In this document: one piece after another, positions 30,309 to 36,219 of the stretch | Layout: each line of letters starts with the position of its first letter | Position numbering within the stretch: position 1 is the first letter of the stretch | Source of the DNA: Rebecca billardiae RCC1528 | Taxonomy: Eukaryota; Haptophyta | Direction of reading: 5' to 3' | DNA length: 64,000 nt | Assembly: GCA_965240325.2 (NCBI GenBank) | Contig: OZ251226.1 | Location: 1,860,001 to 1,924,000 of the forward strand | Translations under genes and position numbers: made by a program | Notes under the pieces: generated by a model | The model's database searches: none | What the model was told of the DNA's origin: nothing | Seen by the model: the letters and a program-made list of their open reading frames with translations, nothing else

Positions 30309-31622
30309 ATGGCTTACGCCGGCAAGCGTGTGACGAACGATATTCGCGGTGATGACGCGATGGTGCTCGAGCAGGAGGAGACGGCTCCGAGCTACTATGA
30401 CTTCTCAAACCCCAAGCCCGTCGCCGTTGGCGCTGCCTACAAGAGGTCGACGATATATGCAGGCCCGTCGTCTAGCTTCACAAGTGGCCAGGTGATGCAA
30501 TTCGATATCCCGACTGGCACGCCCGGCGCGATGATGGACCCGTCGCAGACAGTCCTGCAGTTTACAATCCACAACACCTCTGGCCAGCCTCTCACGCTCT
30601 CAAGGTCTGCATACTCGTGCATCGAGCGCATTGACGCCTACCACGGCAGCCAGATGATCGCAAGCACTGGCAAGGCAGGCCTGCTGCACAATGTCTTGCT
30701 CGACTTCCAGTCGGGCGCATCTTCGGGCTTCTCCACCGGCAGCATGCTGGGCTGTGCCGACTACGAGATGCCTGCCGCATATGCAGCCGCCGATGTTGAG
30801 AGCGCGCTTTACCCGACAACCGGTGAGACAATTGCCAACAATGCCCGGAAGACGGTTACCCTCCCACTCGCGTACGTGTTTGGCGCTCTGTGTGGTAAGG
30901 CGGTGCCGCTCTCTGAGCTGCACCAAGGCCTTCGTGTGGACATCCATGTGGCCAACATGCTCGACTTTGGCGTGTATGATGCCGACCCAGGCACTACCTC
31001 CCCCACGCTTGAGACGGTCAAGATGCAGCTCGGCATGGTCATGCTGAGCGATAGTGCCTACACCAAGATGGTTCGCTCGCTCGATCGGATCTACATCCCA
31101 TCGATGTCCTACCTCCATGCCTCCCACTCGGTGGCTGCAAACACGTCGACGGCCTGGCAGTTGCCGTTCCGCCTGGCCTCGGTCAACATGATCATCCTGG
31201 CTGCGGTGCCGAATACCAGTGAGAACGCCTTTGGTGGCGACATCACGACTCGCACGCGAGCGGCGCTCACCAAGTGGCAGTTGCGCATCGGCTCTACCCT
31301 CGTGCCGGATCAGCCAGTCTCTGCCACCCACGGCGGCGCAGAGACGCGCGCTGAGCTCGTTCGCGCCTTCAACGCGCTCGGCATTGCCGATTATGCCTCT
31401 CGCGTGAGCGGCACGGCCTTTGACGATGCGGCTTTCTGCATCGCCTTCAACACGAGCGCCTTCTCGCAGTCCGACATCCTCTTCGACGGTCGCCGACTCG
31501 ATACGGAGTACGCCATCTTTGAGGCGGACACGAACAGCGGGGCATCTTTCAAGTGGCATGCCTGGGCGCTCCATGATGTGATGATGGGGGTCTCACAGAA
31601 CCAGCTTAATTTCGCCATTTAA
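30309..31622 (+). CDS. PLV major capsid protein (double jelly roll)
   Basis: 437 aa. It carries the usual features of PLV major capsid proteins: a leading 'YAGPSSSFTSGQVMQFDIPT', a first jelly roll containing 'SCIERIDAYHGSQMIASTG' and 'LLDFQSG', and the second with 'TVTLPLAYVFGALCGKAVPL', 'LRVDIHVAN' and 'VKMQLGMVMLS'. It ends 'MGVSQNQLNFAI'. It would form the hexameric capsomers of an icosahedral shell. The length is in the normal range for PLVs. The frame is intact, which argues that the insertion is recent or still functional. Confidence 0.88.
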   Translation: MAYAGKRVTNDIRGDDAMVLEQEETAPSYYDFSNPKPVAVGAAYKRSTIYAGPSSSFTSGQVMQFDIPTGTPGAMMDPSQTVLQFTIHNTSGQPLTLSRSAYSCIERIDAYHGSQMIASTGKAGLLHNVLLDFQSGASSGFSTGSMLGCADYEMPAAYAAADVESALYPTTGETIANNARKTVTLPLAYVFGALCGKAVPLSELHQGLRVDIHVANMLDFGVYDADPGTTSPTLETVKMQLGMVMLSDSAYTKMVRSLDRIYIPSMSYLHASHSVAANTSTAWQLPFRLASVNMIILAAVPNTSENAFGGDITTRTRAALTKWQLRIGSTLVPDQPVSATHGGAETRAELVRAFNALGIADYASRVSGTAFDDAAFCIAFNTSAFSQSDILFDGRRLDTEYAIFEADTNSGASFKWHAWALHDVMMGVSQNQLNFAI

Positions 31623-31639
31623 TTTCGCTCTATATATAC
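31623..31639 (+). promoter_or_regulatory. TATA-like leader of the 97-aa gene
   Basis: The 17 bp between the major capsid stop and the next ATG contain CTCTATATATAC directly before ATG. Similar TATA-type strings sit next to several other PLV starts. Confidence 0.4.
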
Positions 31640-31933
31640 ATGAGTTTTCTAGGTAGACTCGTTAGAGATGCGCGCGGAAAGATCGGCGGGCTGGCTAACA
31701 CCGCCCGAAGGCTCGGCAGACCTATCAGCTCTGCAATCCATCACCTAAAGCCCTGTGTAGACAAGGTGGGTGGGGACGTCACCCAATTCTTGAACGAAGT
31801 CGATCGCACCGAAGGCCTCGGTGATATCGCCTCACCTTATACGGCCGCTGGAAGGCGGGCCATACAGCGTGGGCGTCAGATCTCCAACCGTCTGGACCAG
31901 GGGGCTCGCAGAGCCGACCGGTTTCTACGCTAG
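31640..31933 (+). CDS. PLV small basic protein, virion candidate
   Basis: 97 aa, pI clearly basic. The N-terminus 'MSFLGRLVRDARGKIGGLA' can form an amphipathic helix; the C-terminus is Arg-rich ('AAGRRAIQRGRQISNRLDQG'). A small gene after the major capsid gene is common in PLVs. By analogy with adenovirus protein VI it may be a membrane-active or DNA-associated virion component, which is inference only. The gene end overlaps the convergent lipase gene by 9 bp. Confidence 0.65.
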   Translation: MSFLGRLVRDARGKIGGLANTARRLGRPISSAIHHLKPCVDKVGGDVTQFLNEVDRTEGLGDIASPYTAAGRRAIQRGRQISNRLDQGARRADRFLR

Positions 31934-32542
31934 GCGGTGCTGCTCTCGTAAAAAGCGGATTGGGCGCGTGAACGCGTCTGCGCTGATGCGCCCGACCGTC
32001 TTCCGACTGCCCCCTCGCTGAGTGAGCGAGAGTGCCGACACGATATCGCCTGGAGAGCGGACATCGAATTGTGTCTTTGGTAAGACCTTTCCGATATCCT
32101 TCAACCCAGCACCTTTTTGGGATGTATGCACCTGAGCTGCGCCAGAGTTTTCGGCTATGTGCCCGCCCAAGCTGTGGCCCATGGCTGACGTCACGCCATA
32201 TTTTCGCCGCACAATCTCGACCAGCTTTCGGGCTCGCTGGTGGCGCGGATCATATACAGAGAACCCGAGCGCGAGTAGCACATCGGACACTGCCCAGTCG
32301 GCAAAGCTGACACTGCCTCGAAATAGGACTAGCGGCCGGCCTGATGCTATGTGCACCAATACCTTGTCTTCGTCAGACGAGAGTCTGACGTCAAGCCGAT
32401 ACCGCGGCTTTACGTGCTCGCGCGCCTGCTCGAGCGTCATGTATGATGCTTCTAGCAACATGCGCCTGTCTTTTTGGAGGGTCGTCCCCGAATCGAATAG
32501 CATGCGCTCGCCTTCCTGGGTTGAGATGGTGGGGATATTCAT
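31925..32542 (-). CDS. PLV lipase-like alpha/beta hydrolase (class 3 type)
   Basis: 205 aa. Class-3 lipase features: 'GRPLVLFRGSVSFADW', where the FRG-S segment carries the oxyanion-hole strand, then the nucleophile elbow 'AMGHSLGGHIAE' at about residues 119-130. A likely catalytic Asp lies in 'DVRSPGDIVSALS' at about residue 163-166. The His of the triad is not certain. The predicted reaction is hydrolysis of acyl esters of lipids. In a virus it could help penetrate a host membrane or modify lipids; lipases of this type are known in some PLVs. There is no signal peptide. The start may be at 32542 or an inner Met (32503). Confidence 0.82.
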   Translation of the reverse strand: MNIPTISTQEGERMLFDSGTTLQKDRRMLLEASYMTLEQAREHVKPRYRLDVRLSSDEDKVLVHIASGRPLVLFRGSVSFADWAVSDVLLALGFSVYDPRHQRARKLVEIVRRKYGVTSAMGHSLGGHIAENSGAAQVHTSQKGAGLKDIGKVLPKTQFDVRSPGDIVSALSLTQRGGSRKTVGRISADAFTRPIRFLREQHRLA

Positions 32543-32556
32543 ATTACTGCACAGTT

Positions 32557-33189
32557 TTATTTGCGAGGCCTGAGCATCCTGAAGCCGTGAGCCGAGCGGA
32601 CTGGGTGCCCGCTCGTGGCGTCTACAATGTTTGTGACCTGCGCTCGCCTGTCTCTCTGGCTACGCGTGCGACGGATGGCTCCAGTAGGGATGACTGAGGT
32701 TTGCTCCACAGCCGGCTGGCTGCCACCTCTGTGAGTGATCGAGCCCTTGTCATTAAAAACATACCAGTTCCCCTCTGTTTGCCTCCGCACCACCGCCATG
32801 AGCAGAGCCAGGAGCGGCCGAATCTCAGGCCATGGTGCCCCGCTTTGTCGCCACTCTTTATCCCGGAGAGGCTTGACAAAACTGTAGCCTGGATTCGTGC
32901 GAGCGAGAAGCCGATCCTCCACATCTTTGGCCAGGTTGGGGCTCGTCACAAGGAATGCCAGTAGCTTGAAGCTGCCTGCAGCATAGGGCATGCTATGCCT
33001 GTACCCAGCGAAGAGCCTACTCCGAATATTTTTGGTCATTCCCATTTTAAACAGGGGTCTCTTGCCAGCCCATGTTGGGTGGATCACATACACGCCGGCA
33101 ATCTTTTTGTCCTTGTCAGCGAAGCCCGCATTTTGCAGCGCAGCCTTAAACTGCGTATACTCCTTCTTTAGCGGGTCAGTGATACGCAT
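32557..33189 (-). CDS. PLV GIY-YIG/T5orf172-like nuclease
   Basis: 210 aa from MRITDPLKKEY. The core reads 'AGVYVIHP' (G-x-Y at residue 32), 'LFKMGMTKNIRSRLFAGYR' (residues 46-64, corresponding to Y-I-G and the Arg helix) and 'AKDVEDRLLA' with the metal-binding Glu near 84. This is the GIY-YIG nuclease fold, close to the T5orf172 subgroup. The C-terminus is basic and disordered. The frame is open to 33429, overlapping the LamG gene, but the inner start gives 22 bp of TATA-containing spacer between the two divergent genes and is preferred. The role may be genome processing, recombination or mobility; no direct evidence. Confidence 0.72.
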   Translation of the reverse strand: MRITDPLKKEYTQFKAALQNAGFADKDKKIAGVYVIHPTWAGKRPLFKMGMTKNIRSRLFAGYRHSMPYAAGSFKLLAFLVTSPNLAKDVEDRLLARTNPGYSFVKPLRDKEWRQSGAPWPEIRPLLALLMAVVRRQTEGNWYVFNDKGSITHRGGSQPAVEQTSVIPTGAIRRTRSQRDRRAQVTNIVDATSGHPVRSAHGFRMLRPRK

Positions 33190-33211
33190 ATTATTATATG
33201 GCTTATAATAT
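33190..33211. promoter_or_regulatory. 22-bp divergent AT-rich promoter in the PLV
   Basis: The gap between the nuclease start (minus strand) and the LamG gene start (plus strand) is TTATTATATGGCTTATAATA-like, with TATA strings in both directions. It is too short for a usual eukaryotic core promoter, so transcripts would have almost no leader. Confidence 0.45.
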
Positions 33212-35329
33212 ATGGCGAGCATCTTCGGCCTAGTTTCATCATCATCATCAATCAGCTGGAGTGGCGAGGTGCTCACGTACCCAGCAAGCTCGTCTATAAC
33301 TATCAATTTCGTTCCGCCACTGCCCGATGCCGACCTGAAAATACGGGTTTCCCATCCCAGGCATGTATTCACTGTGACGAGCGCGAGCATAACTCCATCG
33401 AGCGCCACTGTAGTCTGGACAGCAGACAATTATGAGAAGGTCGTGAATCGCCAATATGATCATGAGTATAAGCCCTATTTCAGCGTATATTCTGGTGATA
33501 CTCTACTGACCAGCTTTGATCACACGGGTACGCTATATCATGGATCGATCGAGTCTGGCAATCTGATTACCCAGTCCATTCTCACTGGCCCCACAGTGGC
33601 TCATTTCCCGCTGACCGCAGACCTGGTTGATACCACTCCCCGCGCTCAGAGCCTCGTGCCGGCTGGCACGTTTGCCTTTGCTGAAGACTCCGCGCGCTCA
33701 ACGGCCAATGCGAGCACGCTCACGCTCCAGACACCGGGGCACGACTGGCGGGATTTTAGTGCGGCTTTTTTCCTGAAGGGCTGCCCAGGCCTGAGTAAGC
33801 TCTCACTAGGCGGTGGGCTCTCGTACGCGAGCGCTGAGCTGGACTCGAACATCATCGCTAGTAGCAGTGTCGGCTTTGTAGACGACGTGAGCCAGATGGT
33901 CCCAAGCGGTGTCTGGACACACTTTGTCATCTCGCAGGAAACCACGTCTTTTGAGGCGAATATCGAGATCTATGCGGACCAAACGCTCCTCCACTCTCGC
34001 ACTATTGGCCAACAAACGGACCCGGATTTCAAGCGGATTTCGCTCTACTACCCACTCGTCGCCACGCTTGACGACCAGGCTGCGCTCGCGCAGCTGAGCA
34101 TATATCCATACGCTCTCGATGCGGCCGGCCGCCTGGCGCACGCGCAGTCGTGGCCTGGGTATGTCCTGCGGTACACATGGCTGCTCGATGGAGACTTGCT
34201 CGAGGTGGACGGTGCCGCCGCCGCGCTGCAGCCCACAAATGGCGATTATGTGATGACGAGCGGTTACCTAGAGATGCAAAATACTAGTACATTGCATCTC
34301 GGTCTGAATGAAATGCCCGACATGCAGGGCAGCGAGCGCTTCTCGCTTGCGGCATGGACCTACCGCCCGAATAACACCGATGCCGTTCGCATGTGGCTCC
34401 TCGAGGATGGCGTCACCGACTTCACTTTCGAGATCATCGGTGGCCAGCTGCGCTCTGAGCTGGGCGCGACAGCGTTTCAGGACTTGGCAGGACCGGCACA
34501 TGGAGAGTGGCACCACATTGCGCAAACAGTGGATGGCACCACGTCCAAAGTGTACATCGATGGTGTGCTGGTGAGTACTACCACGCTACCAGCCAGCTTC
34601 ACCCCGCTGCTCAGCATCATCGGGCACAGAACCGCGCCTATGACCGCAGGCGTGCGACTGTATGCCATGACAATCGCGCGCGGGATCATCGATGTGCCGA
34701 CGGTGATGAATTTGTACTCGCCGATGCAAGGCTTAAATCCATTTGCCAGCTGGCCGATGACGACGAATTTGACCGATGATGTTGGCAGCTATGCTTTCAC
34801 TGTATCCAGCGGCACTGCAACGCACACCAATGGCTATGCTGATCTCAGCAGCTCGGTTGTGATGACAGCGCCAGTACCGACGCAGACGATGACGATGTTT
34901 GGGTTCTCAGCGTGGGTTTATGTCGACAACGTCTCAGGCTCATTCAAACTCGAGTGGCGCAATACAGGCTCGAAGGTCGTTCATTTTTACATCTACCGCA
35001 ACGGCGTTGGGAACACCGCGTTTGGGTTCGATATCACAGGGCAGTCTGGTAATTTATACGACCGAGTCGATGTTTTGCCGCTGAACACCTGGTATCATAT
35101 TGCTTGGTCTTATACAGTGGGAGGCAACATGGAGGCCTGGTTGAACAAGGTATCGCTCGGCGTTGAGGCCATGAGCGCCACTGCCGTGGGCGATGTCAAC
35201 GAAATTTACGCGAGCACGCCCCCAAGCGGCGGTCCATTCAAGTGTGCTGCAGTGCGCTTCTACACCGAAGGTGCGATCACGCAGGCCGAGGTCGATCGCG
35301 ACTATGACCTCTTCACGCCTCCGCCATAG
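33212..35329 (+). CDS. PLV LamG/concanavalin-like repeat protein
   Basis: 705 aa. Three beta-sandwich domains of the laminin-G/concanavalin-A type are visible at about residues 130-305, 373-496 and 560-703. Each carries a strand like 'FSLAAWTYRPNN' or 'FGFSAWVYVDNV', then 'EWHHIAQTVDGTTSKVYIDG' or 'WYHIAWSYTVGGNMEAWLN' and a closing 'VRLYAMTIARG' or 'VRFYTEGAITQAEVD'. The N-terminal 120 residues form another beta-rich part ('YKPYFSVYSGDTLLTSFDHT'). Such domains bind glycans. In a virus they suggest a fibre or receptor-binding protein on the capsid, which is inference. No signal peptide or membrane anchor is seen. Confidence 0.82.
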   Translation: MASIFGLVSSSSSISWSGEVLTYPASSSITINFVPPLPDADLKIRVSHPRHVFTVTSASITPSSATVVWTADNYEKVVNRQYDHEYKPYFSVYSGDTLLTSFDHTGTLYHGSIESGNLITQSILTGPTVAHFPLTADLVDTTPRAQSLVPAGTFAFAEDSARSTANASTLTLQTPGHDWRDFSAAFFLKGCPGLSKLSLGGGLSYASAELDSNIIASSSVGFVDDVSQMVPSGVWTHFVISQETTSFEANIEIYADQTLLHSRTIGQQTDPDFKRISLYYPLVATLDDQAALAQLSIYPYALDAAGRLAHAQSWPGYVLRYTWLLDGDLLEVDGAAAALQPTNGDYVMTSGYLEMQNTSTLHLGLNEMPDMQGSERFSLAAWTYRPNNTDAVRMWLLEDGVTDFTFEIIGGQLRSELGATAFQDLAGPAHGEWHHIAQTVDGTTSKVYIDGVLVSTTTLPASFTPLLSIIGHRTAPMTAGVRLYAMTIARGIIDVPTVMNLYSPMQGLNPFASWPMTTNLTDDVGSYAFTVSSGTATHTNGYADLSSSVVMTAPVPTQTMTMFGFSAWVYVDNVSGSFKLEWRNTGSKVVHFYIYRNGVGNTAFGFDITGQSGNLYDRVDVLPLNTWYHIAWSYTVGGNMEAWLNKVSLGVEAMSATAVGDVNEIYASTPPSGGPFKCAAVRFYTEGAITQAEVDRDYDLFTPPP

Positions 35330-35350
35330 ACTAAAAATCATGTCATATAA

Positions 35351-35590
35351 ATGAAAGCTTCGACCCGCAAGGGTAAGCGATACGAGTACAAGGGTGTGCA
35401 TTTTGGTGCCAAAGGCGGCAAGACGTATATAGACCATGGCGATGATGCCATCAAAAAGGCCTGGATCGCAAGGCATCGCGTGAATAAAAACTGGAACAAC
35501 CCCAAATCTGGGATTTACTACAGCCGTCATTTGCTGTGGGGCCCGACAACGAGCCTGCAGAAAAACCTGGAGATACTACATGGACGATAG
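35351..35590 (+). CDS. PLV small conserved protein (DUF5754-like)
   Basis: 79 aa. The order of motifs, 'VHFGAKGGKTYIDHGDDAIK', 'KAWIARHRVNKNWNNPKSG' and 'YYSRHLLWGPTTSLQKNL', matches a short protein found again and again in algal large DNA viruses and PLVs. I recall it as DUF5754; the number was not checked. The function is unknown. A TATA-like string (GTCATATAA) lies directly before the ATG. The gene end overlaps the convergent zinc-finger gene by 15 bp. Confidence 0.75.
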   Translation: MKASTRKGKRYEYKGVHFGAKGGKTYIDHGDDAIKKAWIARHRVNKNWNNPKSGIYYSRHLLWGPTTSLQKNLEILHGR

Positions 35591-35902
35591 GCCGCCTCCA
35601 TCGGCCGTCTTCAGCGCCGAGTGCGTGCTCAGCTGCATATCTGAATTGCTATCTTCCTTGTTTTGCCGAGGATGACGCTCGCGCCAGAGTGCCTGACGTT
35701 TCTTGAGCAGCTCCCGGTTGCATGCGATGCAGATCTTGGCTCGGTAAACACGCTTGTTCTTGCGACGGTAGTTCATCTCGAGTGCGGGCACGTATTTCTC
35801 ACATGCTTTACAGTGGGCGTACAGGCCCTTGAACTCGGCTGGATTCTCTGGGCCCATGCGACCATCCTCGACGGTCGTGAAGGTGGTCTTCATACTTAAC
35901 AC
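35576..35902 (-). CDS. PLV small zinc-ribbon-like protein
   Basis: 108 aa (or 105 aa from the second Met at 35893). Two Cys pairs, 'CKACEKYV' and 'CIACNRELL', spaced by about 25 residues, suggest a single zinc ribbon or treble clef. A basic helix 'KKRQALWRERHPRQNK' follows, so DNA or RNA binding is plausible. It is the last gene before the right TIR. No family is recognised. Confidence 0.62.
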   Translation of the reverse strand: MLSMKTTFTTVEDGRMGPENPAEFKGLYAHCKACEKYVPALEMNYRRKNKRVYRAKICIACNRELLKKRQALWRERHPRQNKEDSNSDMQLSTHSALKTADGGGLSSM

Positions 35903-35967
35903 CCCGCAGAAATTATTTAGCCACCGACCACCCGCTCGCCACTATGGCGGTTGGGTGGTGGCTGGCC

Positions 35968-36213
35968 TCGTAGCGCGCAGTGTATCGAAGTGGCGTCTAA
36001 ATTTTCGCTTGTGAAAGCATGGTTTTCAGCGCGAAAATCACCGGCATTTGCCAGTCTCGTTTCGGGCGGCAAACACCGGTGATTTCAGAGGGGCGGGCGT
36101 GATGGAGGGCGTGCGCGGATGCGCGAAAATGACCTGCGAGTGCCGGCCATTTTGTGACGGCGCGGCGGCCGGGGGTAAACTGTCCTGGTGAGTAGGTAAT
36201 ACCTTCTCTCTCG
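35968..36213 (-). repeat. Right terminal inverted repeat of the PLV
   Basis: About 246 bp, inverse of 22358-22608. It includes the hairpin near 36,034-36,086 and the tip motif CACCAGGACAG in inverse orientation. Confidence 0.93.
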
Positions 36214-36219
36214 TATCTG
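36214..36219. repeat. Right target-site duplication TATCTG
   Basis: Direct copy of 22352-22357, immediately outside the right TIR. Confidence 0.75.

Larger units (their letters stand above)
22358..36213. mobile_element. Integrated Polinton-like virus, apparently complete
   Basis: 13,856 bp bounded by TIRs of about 250 bp and a 6-bp direct duplication. It carries twelve supported genes, all without introns or breaks. Composition is visibly lower in GC than the host genes on both sides. The gene set is protein-primed PolB, FtsK/HerA ATPase, penton and double-jelly-roll major capsid protein, plus a lipase, a GIY-YIG nuclease, a LamG-like protein and small proteins; this defines a PLV, not a classical Polinton. 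No retroviral-type (rve) integrase, tyrosine recombinase, superfamily 3 helicase or adenovirus-type protease was found. Gene order with strands: PolB(+), GTQ protein(-), ATPase(-), coiled coil(-), penton(+), MCP(+), 97-aa protein(+), lipase(-), nuclease(-), LamG(+), 79-aa protein(+), Zn finger(-). Confidence 0.93.

Noticed and set aside
22358-36213. Classical Polinton/Maverick transposon or virophage
   Set aside because: A classical Polinton should have rve integrase and Ulp1-type protease genes, and virophages usually have a cysteine protease and a different capsid gene set. Neither fits; PLV fits better.
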